In this document: one piece after another, positions 8,025 to 16,916 of the stretch
Layout of the letters: each line of letters starts with the position of its first letter
Position numbering within the stretch: position 1 is the stretch's first letter
DNA from: Fibrobacter succinogenes
GTDB lineage: Bacteria > Fibrobacterota > Fibrobacteria > Fibrobacterales > Fibrobacteraceae
Direction: 5' to 3'
Length of the DNA: 39,080 nt
Assembly: GCA_902771595.1 (NCBI GenBank)
Contig: CACXXH010000048.1
Location: 1 to 39,080, forward strand
Made by a program: the position numbers and the translations under genes
Notes under the pieces: generated by a model
Seen by the model: the letters and a program-made list of their open reading frames with translations, nothing else
Database searches by the model: none
What the model was told of the DNA's origin: nothing

Positions 8025-9470
8025 TTGCCCACCAAACGAACCATAATCGCGTCGCTTTTCTGGAAATACTGCGAACGGCTGGGAACCCAGCTGACGCAGT
8101 TCGTCGTATCCATCGTTCTCGCGCGAATCCTTGCCCCGGATGATTTTGGCGTGGTCGCCCTCGCCATGATATTCATCGCCATCGCAAACATATTCGTCCA
8201 GAGCGGGCTCAACACGGCCCTCATCCAAAAGAAAGAAACGGACTTCCTGGATTTTTCTTCCGTATTTTGGGCAAGTCTCGGCGTATCGTTTATCGCCTAT
8301 GCCGTGTTCTACGCGGCAGCTCCGTACATCGCCGACTTTTACGGGAAAGAAGCGCTTTCGCCGGTAATCCGCGTGCTCGCCCTCTCCATCCCCATCGGCG
8401 TCCCATACTCCATTCAGTACGCCTACGTCGTCAAGAACATGATGTTCCGGAGCCTGTTCTACCGGAGCCTCGGAGCGATGGTTCCTTCGGGAATCGCGGG
8501 CATCGTGGCCGCTCTGCAAGGGGCCGGCGTTTGGGCGATTGTCATCCAGCAGCTTTCCATCAGCGTCCTGAACATCTTCATCATGTGGTTCCTTGTTCCG
8601 TGGCGCCCCGATCTGAAGTTTTCATTCCAGCGGCTCAAGGCATTGTTCCGTTTCGGCTGGAAGCTCCTCTGTTCTTCGCTCCTGGATACGCTCTATTCGA
8701 ACCTTCGCGGGCTCATCATAGGCAAGGTTTTCTCGCCGGCTGACCTCGCCTACTACAACCGCGGCGACCACTTCCCGAATCTGGTCGTGAACAACATCGA
8801 CAATTCCATCCAGTCTGTAATGCTTCCATCCCTTTCGGCATATCAGGACGACCGTCCCATGATGAAAAAACTCATGCGGAGATCCATCGTCACGAGTTCC
8901 TTCCTGATTATCCCGATGATGGCGGGGCTCGCCATGCTGGCAAAGCCTCTGATCATATTCCTGTTGGGCGAGAAATGGCTCCCCTGCGTTCCGTTCGTGC
9001 AAATTTACTGCTTCATTTACGCATTCAGGCCCATCCATACGTCGAACCTTTCCGCAATCAACGCGATGGGCCGGAGTGATATTTTCCTCAAGCTGGAAAT
9101 CATCAAAAAGATTGTCGGGCTCGTTTGCCTGTTCGGAGGCCTCGCCATTTTCAGGTCTCCCCTCGGCATCGCCTACGGCGCCGTCCTTTCCACGATTTCG
9201 TGCATTTTCATCAACGCCCATCCCAACAAGAAAATGCTGGGATACGGCTATTTTGAGCAGCTAAAGGACATCATGCCTTCCTTCGCCCTTTCGGCCTTTA
9301 TGGCGGCATGCCTCTACCTGTTCAGCCTCATCGACCTTCACATTTATCTATCCGCGGCAATACAGATTGTATTGGGAATCGTGCTGTACTTCAGTATGGC
9401 GAAATTACTACATTTCGAATGTCTGGACTACCTGATAGAGACAATAAAAGGATTTCGTCATGGAAGATAA
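8025..9470 (+). CDS. Wzx-like polysaccharide flippase (oligosaccharide transporter)
   Basis: Encodes 481 mostly hydrophobic residues with about 12-14 membrane helices, of the polysaccharide-transporter (MOP/MATE) superfamily. The N-terminus (SLFWKYCERLGTQLTQFVVSIVLARILAPDDFGVVALA) is the characteristic Wzx/WzxC beginning, and PxDLAYYNRGDHFPNLV is a common internal landmark. It should flip lipid-linked oligosaccharide repeat units across the inner membrane for the adjacent export system. The start is TTG, immediately after the stop of the Wzc-like gene, so translation is coupled; no ATG fits. Its 3' end overlaps the next gene by 11 bases. Confidence 0.9.
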   Translation: MPTKRTIIASLFWKYCERLGTQLTQFVVSIVLARILAPDDFGVVALAMIFIAIANIFVQSGLNTALIQKKETDFLDFSSVFWASLGVSFIAYAVFYAAAPYIADFYGKEALSPVIRVLALSIPIGVPYSIQYAYVVKNMMFRSLFYRSLGAMVPSGIAGIVAALQGAGVWAIVIQQLSISVLNIFIMWFLVPWRPDLKFSFQRLKALFRFGWKLLCSSLLDTLYSNLRGLIIGKVFSPADLAYYNRGDHFPNLVVNNIDNSIQSVMLPSLSAYQDDRPMMKKLMRRSIVTSSFLIIPMMAGLAMLAKPLIIFLLGEKWLPCVPFVQIYCFIYAFRPIHTSNLSAINAMGRSDIFLKLEIIKKIVGLVCLFGGLAIFRSPLGIAYGAVLSTISCIFINAHPNKKMLGYGYFEQLKDIMPSFALSAFMAACLYLFSLIDLHIYLSAAIQIVLGIVLYFSMAKLLHFECLDYLIETIKGFRHGR

Positions 9471-10572
9471 ACTGATTACCGTCACTTCGCCGCTTCTCCC
9501 ATCCCTTGACGATTTCATCCCGATGCTCAAGGACATCTGGGACCGCAAATGGCTCACGAACAACGGTCACTACCACAAGGAACTTGAAAAGGCCTTGGCG
9601 GAGTATCTCGGAGTCAAGTACATCAGCTTGTTCACGAACGGCACGCTGCCGCTCATCACGGCCCTGCAGGCCATGCGAATCACCGGCGAAGTGATTACCA
9701 CCCCGTACAGTTTTGTCGCGACGACGCATTCCATCTGGTGGAACGGCCTCAAGCCCGTCTTTGTCGATGTCGACGAAAAGACCGGCAATATCGATCCTGA
9801 AAAAATTGAGGCGGCGATTACCCCGCACACCACGGCCATCATGCCGGTGCACGTGTACGGCACGCCCTGCAACACCAAGCGTATCCAGGAAATCGCCGAC
9901 GTGTACGGCCTCAAGGTCATTTACGATGCGGCCCACGCATTCGGCGTCAAGGTAAATGGTGAATCCATCCTCAACGCGGGCGACATGAGCACGCTCAGCT
10001 TCCACGCGACCAAGGTGTACAACACCGTGGAAGGCGGAGCCCTCGTCTGCCACGACGAAGCCACCAAGAAGCGCATCGACTACCTGAAGAATTTCGGCTT
10101 TGCCGGCGAAACGACCGTCGTCGCTCCCGGTATCAACAGCAAGATGGACGAAATCCGCGCCGCCTACGGGTTATTGAACCTGAAACAGGTGGACGACGCC
10201 ATTGCAAGGCGCAAGGCGACCGCAGAACGCTACAGGGCGGCCCTCAAGAATGTCGCCGGCATCCGCATGCTCGAAGACGTCGAGGGAGTGCACCACAACT
10301 ACGCCTATTTCCCGATTTTCATCAGCGAAGAATACGGTCTGAGCCGTGATGCCCTCTACGAGAAGCTGAAGGAACACAACGTGTACGGACGCCGTTACTT
10401 CTACCCGCTCATCAGCACGTTCAGCGCCTACAAGGGGCTCGAATCAGCAAGGCCCGAAAACCTGCCCGTCGCCCACAAGCTCGCCGACCAGGTCCTTTGC
10501 CTGCCCATGTTTGCCGGGCTCGACAACGAAAGCATCGACAGGATTATCGATATCGTAATCCACAAGAAGTAA
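9460..10572 (+). CDS. DegT/DnrJ/EryC1/StrS-family PLP aminotransferase
   Basis: Encodes 370 residues of the sugar aminotransferase family. Landmarks: NNGHYHKELEKALAEYLG at the start, FTNGTLPLITAL for cofactor phosphate binding, Asp156 in YDAAHAFG facing the PLP ring, and the Schiff-base lysine Lys185 in LSFHATKVYNTVEGG. A glycan GRRYFYPL segment near 305 is typical of the family. Members usually aminate keto-sugars bound to nucleotides. In this operon it may supply an amino sugar, or could act on another aldehyde or ketone; no dedicated 2-aminoethylphosphonate transaminase was found nearby, so that role deserves thought but is only inference. ATG preceded by AAAGGA at good spacing, and overlapping the flippase gene. 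Confidence 0.92.
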   Translation: MEDKLITVTSPLLPSLDDFIPMLKDIWDRKWLTNNGHYHKELEKALAEYLGVKYISLFTNGTLPLITALQAMRITGEVITTPYSFVATTHSIWWNGLKPVFVDVDEKTGNIDPEKIEAAITPHTTAIMPVHVYGTPCNTKRIQEIADVYGLKVIYDAAHAFGVKVNGESILNAGDMSTLSFHATKVYNTVEGGALVCHDEATKKRIDYLKNFGFAGETTVVAPGINSKMDEIRAAYGLLNLKQVDDAIARRKATAERYRAALKNVAGIRMLEDVEGVHHNYAYFPIFISEEYGLSRDALYEKLKEHNVYGRRYFYPLISTFSAYKGLESARPENLPVAHKLADQVLCLPMFAGLDNESIDRIIDIVIHKK

Positions 10573-10587
10573 TACGGACTTACACCC

Positions 10588-11889
10588 ATGGCGAACAAAA
10601 AGAACATTCTCGTTTTTCCGTGCGGTTCCGAAATCGCCCTGGAAGTCTATAGGTCCGTCAAGAATTCAACGCATTTCAACCTGATCGGAGCCAGTTCCGT
10701 AGACGACCACGGGAAATTCGTATTCGAGAACTACATAGGCGGCCTCCCCTTCATCACGGCGCCGGAATTCATTCCCGCCATCAAGAAGGTGGTCGCGGAC
10801 AACGCGATTGATGCGATTTACCCGGCCATGGATGCCGTCATCGAAATCCTGAAGAAGAACGAAAACGAAATCGGCTGCAAGGTGATTGCGTCCGACGTGG
10901 AAACTACGCAGATTTGCCTTTCCAAGACCAAGACGTACAAGGCCCTGGGCGGCACTGTCAAAATTCCCAAAGTCCTTTCCGCATACAAGCTCCTGCAGGT
11001 TGGCGACAGCGCCTTCCCCATATTCGCGAAGCCCGACATCGGCTACGGTAGCCGCGGCGCAAAGAAAATCACGAGCGTCGAAGACCTCAAGGCGCACATG
11101 GATCAGTACCCGTCGTGCATCCTTTCGGAATTCTTGCCGGGCAAGGAATACACGGTAGACTGCTTTACCGCAAGCGATGGCGAACTGCTTTTTGCCGCGG
11201 CGCGCGAACGCAGCCGCATCATGAACGGCATCAGCGTCAACACGAAACCCGTCAAGGAAAACGCCGAGGAATTCGAGGACTTCGCCAAGAAAATCAACGG
11301 CGCCATCAAGTTCAGGGGCGCATGGTTCTATCAGGTCAAGCGCAATGTCGACGGCGAGCTCACGCTCCTCGAAGTCGCGAGCCGTTTCGGCGGTTCTTCG
11401 TCCCTTTTCCGCGCGCAGGGCATCAACTTCGCGCTGATGTCGCTGTTCGACGCCTTCGGAATTCCCGTATCCATTCTCCGCAACGACTACGACGTGGAAA
11501 TGGACCGCGCGCTCGACAACAAGTATAAGCTCAGCCTGAAATACGGCGAAGTCTTTGTCGATTTCGACGACTGCGTCTACCTGGAAAAGCAGTTCGTGAA
11601 CGACGCCCTGATGGCCTTCCTGTACCGCTGCGTCAACAACGGCATCAAGGTCACGCTCCTTTCCCGTCACGACGACGAGAAGCTCGGCAAGCTCGACGAC
11701 CTGCTGGACAAGCTGCGCATCCGCCAGGTATTCGACCGTATTATTCATCTGGACCCGAGCCAGAAAAAGATTGACTTTATCGACAACACCGATTCGATAT
11801 TCATCGACGATTCCTTCGCCGAACGCAAGGCCATCGCCGATAAGTTCCATATCCCGGTTTTCAGCCTGGACATGGTGGAGGCCCTATAA
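10588..11889 (+). CDS. ATP-grasp ligase fused to a HAD-like domain
   Basis: Encodes 433 residues. Residues 1-110 form a pre-ATP-grasp Rossmann-like domain (NILVFPCGSEIALEVYRSV). Residues about 115-300 are an ATP-grasp fold: FAKPDIGYGSRGAKKI binds ATP, SEFLPGKEYTVDCF follows, and LLEVASRFGGSS supplies metal ligands. From about 318 a HAD-like domain starts: VDFDDCVY gives the DxD pair (Asp325, Asp327), followed by TLLSRHD and SIFIDDSFAERK. ATP-grasp enzymes join an acid to an amine or thiol through an acyl phosphate; the HAD part could be a phosphatase. The substrate is unknown. The stop overlaps the ATG of the following LicD gene by one base, so the two are coupled. Confidence 0.82.
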   Translation: MANKKNILVFPCGSEIALEVYRSVKNSTHFNLIGASSVDDHGKFVFENYIGGLPFITAPEFIPAIKKVVADNAIDAIYPAMDAVIEILKKNENEIGCKVIASDVETTQICLSKTKTYKALGGTVKIPKVLSAYKLLQVGDSAFPIFAKPDIGYGSRGAKKITSVEDLKAHMDQYPSCILSEFLPGKEYTVDCFTASDGELLFAAARERSRIMNGISVNTKPVKENAEEFEDFAKKINGAIKFRGAWFYQVKRNVDGELTLLEVASRFGGSSSLFRAQGINFALMSLFDAFGIPVSILRNDYDVEMDRALDNKYKLSLKYGEVFVDFDDCVYLEKQFVNDALMAFLYRCVNNGIKVTLLSRHDDEKLGKLDDLLDKLRIRQVFDRIIHLDPSQKKIDFIDNTDSIFIDDSFAERKAIADKFHIPVFSLDMVEAL

Positions 11890-12641
11890 TGGAAATGCCC
11901 TTTGACATCCAGCGCGTACAGGATCGTCTTTTGACAATGGCGAAGACCATCGCCACCATCCTCGAAAAGAACGACATCCCCTACGAAATCGCATTCGGAA
12001 CGCTTCTCGGGGCCGTACGCCACGGCGGGTTCATTCCCTGGGACGACGACTTCGACTTCTTCCTGTTCGACGACACCTACGAGAAGGCCATGGATATCCT
12101 TTCGAAGGAACTCCCCGCCGACATGTTCCTCGAAAACGAAAAGACCGAGCCGAACTTTTTCCATGCATGGTCCCGCGTAAAGGACACGGGCACCGAATGC
12201 ACGTACGAACATTACCCGCAAGACGAAATCTATTCGCATCACGGGCTCTGTGTCGACCTGTTCCGAATCAAGAAAATCAACGCGCGTGATTTCGCCCAGT
12301 TCCGCTACGAGCATGCGGTCGCCTATATCGATCGCCGGAAAAAACTCGGGCTCATCTCCCCGGAAGAATACGAGAAGCGCAAGGCTTCTTTCGATGCACG
12401 CAAGCCTACTGAAGTCATCAACGAAGACCGCGAACTGCTCGCCTACCCGTTCGATATCGGCATGCAGTATCCCGAAGACGTATTCCCGCTCAAGCGCTAC
12501 AGGATTGGCGACTACGATTTCTGGGGCCCAATCAACCCTGACCGCATCCTCACCATGCGCTACGGCAAATACATGGAATTGCCTCCGGTAGAAGCGAGAA
12601 TTCCCCATTTCGGCAGTGTCACGTTTATCGAAAAGGAATAA
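11889..12641 (+). CDS. LicD-family phosphotransferase (copy 1)
   Basis: Encodes 250 residues. The LicD core is clear: [19 protein letters not shown] at about 36-54, with the metal-binding aspartates in WDDDFDF, then GLCVDLFRI further on and an ending with [13 protein letters not shown]. LicD of Haemophilus and pneumococcus transfers phosphocholine from CDP-choline to cell-surface glycans; related proteins move other phospho-substituents. The gene is sandwiched between the ATP-grasp/HAD gene (one-base overlap) and a TagD-like cytidylyltransferase, so glycerol phosphate from CDP-glycerol is a reasonable donor here (inference). It is the shortest of three LicD copies in the operon. Confidence 0.9.
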   Translation: MEMPFDIQRVQDRLLTMAKTIATILEKNDIPYEIAFGTLLGAVRHGGFIPWDDDFDFFLFDDTYEKAMDILSKELPADMFLENEKTEPNFFHAWSRVKDTGTECTYEHYPQDEIYSHHGLCVDLFRIKKINARDFAQFRYEHAVAYIDRRKKLGLISPEEYEKRKASFDARKPTEVINEDRELLAYPFDIGMQYPEDVFPLKRYRIGDYDFWGPINPDRILTMRYGKYMELPPVEARIPHFGSVTFIEKE

Positions 12642-12645
12642 TGCA

Positions 12646-13038
12646 ATGAAACGCGTTATTACGTACGGAACTTTCGACCTCCTCCATTATGGTCACATCA
12701 ACCTGCTCCGCCGCGCAAAGGCCCTGGGCGACTACCTGATCGTAGCCCTTTCGACCGACGAATTCAACTGGAACGCCAAGCAGAAGAAATGCTACTTCAG
12801 TTACGAGAAGCGCAAGCAGTTGCTGGAAGCCATCCGCTACGTAGACCTGGTCATCCCCGAAGAAAACTGGGAGCAGAAAAAGACCGACGTGAAGGAATAC
12901 CACATCGACACGTTCGTAATGGGCGACGACTGGAAAGGCAAATTCGATTTTCTAAAAGAACAATGCGAAGTCGTTTATCTGGAACGTACTCCGGAAATCA
13001 GCACGACGCAAATCAAAAAAGACTTGGAGAATAAATAA
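12646..13038 (+). CDS. tagD: Glycerol-3-phosphate cytidylyltransferase (TagD-like)
   Basis: Encodes 130 residues, the normal size of TagD/GCT. It has the nucleotidyltransferase signatures [19 protein letters not shown] (HxGH, His14 and His17) and [11 protein letters not shown] near the end, and [11 protein letters not shown], all close to Bacillus TagD. The known reaction is CTP plus sn-glycerol-3-phosphate to CDP-glycerol and pyrophosphate in the cytoplasm. ATG at 12646 is chosen because the conserved [11 protein letters not shown] begins there; a longer start would overlap the LicD gene. Placed between LicD genes, it probably supplies their activated donor. Another alcohol phosphate could be the true substrate. 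Confidence 0.9.
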   Translation: MKRVITYGTFDLLHYGHINLLRRAKALGDYLIVALSTDEFNWNAKQKKCYFSYEKRKQLLEAIRYVDLVIPEENWEQKKTDVKEYHIDTFVMGDDWKGKFDFLKEQCEVVYLERTPEISTTQIKKDLENK

Positions 13039-13040
13039 CC

Positions 13041-14015
13041 ATGGGTGTAAAAAATATTGTCATCAAGTGCATGGGTCCTCTTTATCCGCTTCTTTTCAAG
13101 ACCAGAATCAAGAACAGAAAACTGGAAAAGGAAATTCAGAACCTCACGTTCCAGGTCAACTACCTGAAGCACCACAGCGACATCAGACAGTTGAAGCCTG
13201 CCACCGGAGTTCTCCGTGAATTTCAGTTGGCTGAAATCGAATACGCGCGATACATCCTGGGACTGCTCAAGCCCTACGACATCGAGATGTACCTGGATGG
13301 CGGCGCCCTGCTCGGAGCAAAGCGTCACAACGGGTTCATTCCCTGGGATGACGACATCGACATCACCATGGCCCGAGCCGACTACAACAAACTGATTCAG
13401 GTCCTGAAGACCGACCCCAACTTTGTGTGGATTGACTCTTCCCAAAAGACGGGTTACTTCTCCGAATATTTCGACAAGCTGATTCGCGCCAACGCCAACA
13501 AAAACATCGGCGTCATGACGCCCCATTGCTTGCACATTTTCAACGGCACCTGCCTGAGAGACGCAAAAAATGTCGAGTTCTTCCCGAACGACTTCTTGAA
13601 GGAAGACGTGACCGAAGAACAGTACCTCGCATTCAGAGACAAGGTCATCGCCTTCATCCGCGAGCCGCATTCCTGGAAGGAAATCTTCGACTTCTACGAA
13701 ACTAACTGGAAGGAAAGCGGCATCTACTCTCTGGAACCGACCTCCCGAATTGTCCCGGGGCTCGGCAGCTGGGACCTGACGCAATATGGTTACCATGGAT
13801 TCAGGCATTACGATGACGTGTACCCGCTGACGACCATCATGTTCGAGACTCTGGAATTCCCCTGCCCGAACAAGGCCGAAGAACTCCTGAACAGGTTGTA
13901 CAGCAACAGCTGGCGCGACTATCCCAAGGATATCGGCATCCCGCACACCCTGCTGGACAAGAACACCTACTTCAAGATGATTGGTGAACCCCTGATCGAC
14001 TACAGCGAATTCTAG
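13041..14015 (+). CDS. LicD-family phosphotransferase (copy 2)
   Basis: Encodes 324 residues. An N-terminal part with a membrane-edge hydrophobic stretch (about 8-20) and a short coiled coil (about 22-45) precedes the LicD core, [20 protein letters not shown] at about 86-105, with WDDDIDI carrying the metal aspartates. The C-terminus has FPCPNKAEELLNRLY and a SWRDYPKDIG segment like other LicD proteins. The N-terminal extension, absent in copy 1, may tether the enzyme to the membrane or a partner. Starts two bases after the TagD-like stop, within the same operon. Donor and acceptor are unknown; one of the CTP-activated compounds made by neighbouring genes is likely. Confidence 0.88.
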   Translation: MGVKNIVIKCMGPLYPLLFKTRIKNRKLEKEIQNLTFQVNYLKHHSDIRQLKPATGVLREFQLAEIEYARYILGLLKPYDIEMYLDGGALLGAKRHNGFIPWDDDIDITMARADYNKLIQVLKTDPNFVWIDSSQKTGYFSEYFDKLIRANANKNIGVMTPHCLHIFNGTCLRDAKNVEFFPNDFLKEDVTEEQYLAFRDKVIAFIREPHSWKEIFDFYETNWKESGIYSLEPTSRIVPGLGSWDLTQYGYHGFRHYDDVYPLTTIMFETLEFPCPNKAEELLNRLYSNSWRDYPKDIGIPHTLLDKNTYFKMIGEPLIDYSEF

Positions 14016-14018
14016 ACC

Positions 14019-14930
14019 ATGACCGAGCCCGAAAGAATTGTCGCGGAGGGCATCGTCCCGCCGAATTTTCTGGACGAAGAAATTCAATGCGAATTCCTCG
14101 TCGATCCCCACCGGAAAAAAATCTGGGCCGTCGAACTGGAACTGATGCTGGAAATCGACAGGGTCTGCAAGAAGCACAACCTGCGTTATTTCCTCATGTG
14201 CGGAACGCTGCTCGGCGCCATCCGCCACAAGGGTTTTATCCCGTGGGATGATGACGCCGACCTCGCCATGCCGCGCGAGGACTACGAGAAGTTCATCCGC
14301 CTCGGCGACGAATTCAAGCACCCCATCTTTTTGCAGACTCCGTACACGGACAGCGATTACGCCGCCTCGTTTGCGCGCGTCCGCAACGCGAACACGAGCG
14401 CCATCAGCCCCATCATCAAGTACCAGAAGATGAACCAGGGGCTCTTCGTCGACATCTTCCCGCTGGACAATCTCGTGGAAGAAGGCGCCCAGGAACGCTA
14501 TGAACAGATAAACCGGCTCAACATCGAGAACGGGACGTTCATGCGCCTGACCAATCCGGAACTGAACGAAAAGAACCGTCAGCGCGTCGCCGCGTACAAC
14601 CGCGACCACATGAAGGATTTCGAAGAAATCCAGCGCATCGCCACGATCTACAACGACCGCAAGACCGAAAAAATCGCCATCATGCTCTTCACCGCCGAAC
14701 CGCTGGAAATCAACACCTGGAACGCGGTGGATTTCGAGAGCTCTGTCGAGGCCGAATTCGCCGGACATATGTTTCCCATTCCGTCCGGGTACAAGAACAT
14801 CCTTACGCAGGCCTACGGTGACTACATGGCATTCCCGCCTGTAGAAGACCGCGGCAAGCATCACGGGCACTACATCCTGGAACCGGATATCCCGTACAAG
14901 GAATTCCTAGAAAACGGCTGCAAGGCTTAA
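14019..14930 (+). CDS. LicD-family phosphotransferase (copy 3)
   Basis: Encodes 303 residues with the best LicD consensus of the three: [20 protein letters not shown] at about 60-79, WDDDADLAMPREDYEKF, then GLFVDIFPLDNL and, near the end, FPIPSGYKNILTQAYGDYM. This pattern matches LicD proteins that modify LPS or teichoic acids with phosphocholine. It begins three bases after copy 2 and is the last gene of the plus-strand operon, followed by a strong hairpin terminator. Three LicD genes in one operon imply more than one modification or more than one acceptor site. Confidence 0.92.
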   Translation: MTEPERIVAEGIVPPNFLDEEIQCEFLVDPHRKKIWAVELELMLEIDRVCKKHNLRYFLMCGTLLGAIRHKGFIPWDDDADLAMPREDYEKFIRLGDEFKHPIFLQTPYTDSDYAASFARVRNANTSAISPIIKYQKMNQGLFVDIFPLDNLVEEGAQERYEQINRLNIENGTFMRLTNPELNEKNRQRVAAYNRDHMKDFEEIQRIATIYNDRKTEKIAIMLFTAEPLEINTWNAVDFESSVEAEFAGHMFPIPSGYKNILTQAYGDYMAFPPVEDRGKHHGHYILEPDIPYKEFLENGCKA

Positions 14931-14938
14931 TACAAAAA

Positions 14939-14973
14939 GGGTTCGCTACTACCGCAGCGAACCCAAATTTTTT
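14939..14973. terminator. Bidirectional Rho-independent terminator
   Basis: A perfect 9-bp stem (GGGTTCGCT at 14939-14947 pairing with AGCGAACCC at 14956-14964) with an 8-base loop is followed on the plus strand by AAATTTTTT and flanked on the other side by AAAAA. It can therefore stop both the LicD operon arriving on the plus strand and the phosphonate operon arriving on the minus strand. Confidence 0.88.
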
Positions 14974-14987
14974 AGCACCGCCAGATT

Positions 14988-16169
14988 TTACTTCTTGGGA
15001 GCGAACGGCTCAATGATGTTCTTGATGATAAAGTCGGCCGTCTTCTCGATATCTTCGAACGCGACGCGCTTCGGCAAGTCGACGTTGAAGGCCTTCTTCA
15101 CCTTCGCCACGAGTTCGTCGGTATAGACGAGCGTGCCGTTTTCCACGTTCTCAATGCCATCGCAGTAGATGGACTTGCGGTTTGCCGCACGCATGTCATC
15201 CATGGCAAAGAGCGAAGTATCGAACGAGACTTCCGCCTTCGCGCCGTCAATGAGCACCGGGTAGCCGCCGATTTCGCCATCGACGCCGGGCGCATGCACC
15301 TTGGTCACCGTCTTTTCGCGGAGCGCGGTGAGGATGGAATCAATGATGTTGAAGTTGCTCGAAGCGTTCATCATGTTGCGCTTCTGGTCCACAGGCATCG
15401 GGATGGAGCATGCGGAAAGCACTTCGGCCTGGTCGAACGGCAAATCCTTGCCATCTTTCTTGAAATTCAAAAGCAGGGTCTGGCCTTCGGCATGGCCTTC
15501 CTTCGAAATCACCACATCGTGGAAGTGGCTCACCGCAAGCGTCACGTCGATATCGTTGAGGTTATCGATGCCGTACTTTTCGGCCATGAAGAACTTCATG
15601 CGCGGAATGAGGTGGTTAAGGTTGCCGCTACCGAAATCGAAGTACGTCTTGCCGGCGGACTTGAGCCAAGGAATCACCGCGTCGGAATACGAGGTATTGA
15701 TAGTCACCGCATTGGAACCCGCCTTCTCGTAAGCGGCCATGATGTTCTTCGCGTAACGGATGGAAAGCGGAGACCAGATGCCATAAGCGCGCAGGTTGCT
15801 CCACGAAATGCTCCCGTACTTGAGGCCCGAATACACGCGGCTGCTGTTCACGATAAAGTCGGGATTAGCCTTCTTGATGGTCGCGGCGATGCTGTCGACA
15901 TCGTTCAGGTCGCAGTCACCGAGAATTTCAATCTGGCTGCGCAGTTCACGACGGATTGTCGCTGCCGTGCGGACGATGTTCACGTCCATCTGCATCTTGG
16001 CGGCATTGCGGCCCGCGACCACGATTTTCAGTTGCGGATCGCGGAGGCTCACCAGGAAGTCGAGCAGGAACGTACCGACGCTCCCAAGCCCGATAATCAT
16101 GATGGTAATCGTCTCGTTCTTTTCGACCTTGGACTTGAGCAGTGCAATTTTCTTGTTCAAGATTTCCAT
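14988..16169 (-). CDS. NAD(P)-binding Rossmann-fold protein, probable dehydrogenase
   Basis: Encodes 393 residues. A nucleotide-binding fold lies at about 20-60 (TIMIIGLGSVGTFLLDFL, then KIVVAGRNAAKMQMD), as in saccharopine-dehydrogenase-like or lactate/malate-type enzymes; a central SSRVYSGLKYG region and a PGVDGEIGGYPVLIDG segment follow. I cannot assign a family with confidence. It is the last gene of the phosphonate operon, three bases after the nucleotidyltransferase. Phosphonoacetaldehyde, the product of the decarboxylase upstream, needs either reduction or amination, and no standard reductase or transaminase is present in this operon, so this protein is a candidate for that step (inference). 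It ends just before the shared terminator. Confidence 0.7.
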   Translation of the reverse strand: MEILNKKIALLKSKVEKNETITIMIIGLGSVGTFLLDFLVSLRDPQLKIVVAGRNAAKMQMDVNIVRTAATIRRELRSQIEILGDCDLNDVDSIAATIKKANPDFIVNSSRVYSGLKYGSISWSNLRAYGIWSPLSIRYAKNIMAAYEKAGSNAVTINTSYSDAVIPWLKSAGKTYFDFGSGNLNHLIPRMKFFMAEKYGIDNLNDIDVTLAVSHFHDVVISKEGHAEGQTLLLNFKKDGKDLPFDQAEVLSACSIPMPVDQKRNMMNASSNFNIIDSILTALREKTVTKVHAPGVDGEIGGYPVLIDGAKAEVSFDTSLFAMDDMRAANRKSIYCDGIENVENGTLVYTDELVAKVKKAFNVDLPKRVAFEDIEKTADFIIKNIIEPFAPKK

Positions 16170-16172
16170 ATC

Positions 16173-16916
16173 CTACTCCATAAGTTCACGGACAATGTTG
16201 TAGTCCGCAACGGTGTTACAGTTATACCAGGCATCAAACGTGACCACATCGTATTCTTCACGGGAAAGCTTGTTGAAATACGCCTGAATAATCTCGAGGT
16301 TCGTTCCCTGGAGCTGCTTCTCGGTCAGGGAAGCGACGGCCTCGTGCAGTTTTTCTGCCGACTGAAACTTCCACATCTGCGCAGAATTGAATACCGCCAG
16401 GAACGGTTCCGGAATCATGAGCGAAGAATGGTTCGTGTCGTACAGATAATGCGGACGGCCATCCGTCGATACGTAAAGCGCCACGGCCTTGTTCGAATAG
16501 ATGGGTTCGCGATTGATCGTGAGCACGCTCTTTTCGCTATCGTAAACCGGCTTGAAATTTTCCTTCAAGAAGAACAGGTCTCCTTCCACGAAAGTGACAT
16601 CGCCCTGTTCCTTCACGGCTTCGATGCCCTTGTACAGGCTGTAGCCCGAACCGTAGTCCTTAAAGTGCTCGTTATAGACAAGTTCGATCCTGTCACCGTA
16701 CGCCTGAAGGTTTTCCTTCACGTAGGCTTCGAGAGAGGAATAGAGGTAGCCGCCCACGATGATATACTTGTCGTATTCGCCGCAGTTCTTGATAAGCTGG
16801 TTCAACAGTGCAAACTTCGGAGAATCCTTATAGTAAAGGCACTTCAGGGTTTCCTTTTCGGTATCCCTGTTGAAGCGTGTCGCCGTACCGGCAACGGTAA
16901 TAATCAGGTACTTCAT
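16173..16916 (-). CDS. LicC/PntC-like nucleotidyltransferase, candidate phosphonate cytidylyltransferase
   Basis: Encodes 247 residues with a sugar-phosphate nucleotidyltransferase fold: VAGTATRFNRD at the N-terminus with a KETLKCL lysine, a VEGDLFF metal/phosphate site near 110, and a C-terminal WYNCNTVADYNIV resembling the W..(N)T.xD motif of LicC-type enzymes. LicC activates phosphocholine; PntC relatives activate 2-aminoethylphosphonate with CTP. Position in an operon with PEP mutase and phosphonopyruvate decarboxylase makes the PntC role likely (inference). ATG at 16916 overlaps the TGA of the SDR gene (ATGA), which fixes the start; the longer frame to 16937 is not needed. Confidence 0.82.
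   Translation of the reverse strand: MKYLIITVAGTATRFNRDTEKETLKCLYYKDSPKFALLNQLIKNCGEYDKYIIVGGYLYSSLEAYVKENLQAYGDRIELVYNEHFKDYGSGYSLYKGIEAVKEQGDVTFVEGDLFFLKENFKPVYDSEKSVLTINREPIYSNKAVALYVSTDGRPHYLYDTNHSSLMIPEPFLAVFNSAQMWKFQSAEKLHEAVASLTEKQLQGTNLEIIQAYFNKLSREEYDVVTFDAWYNCNTVADYNIVRELME

Noticed and set aside
5937..8519. 860-codon open frame on the minus strand opposite the Wzc-like and flippase genes
   Set aside because: It is a mirror of GC-biased codons in two clear plus-strand genes; its composition is low-complexity (rich in V, D, E, F, A) with no recognisable domain.
12975..14870. 631-codon open frame opposite LicD copies 2 and 3
   Set aside because: Fully overlaps genes with clear LicD motifs; no domain and no plausible start signal.
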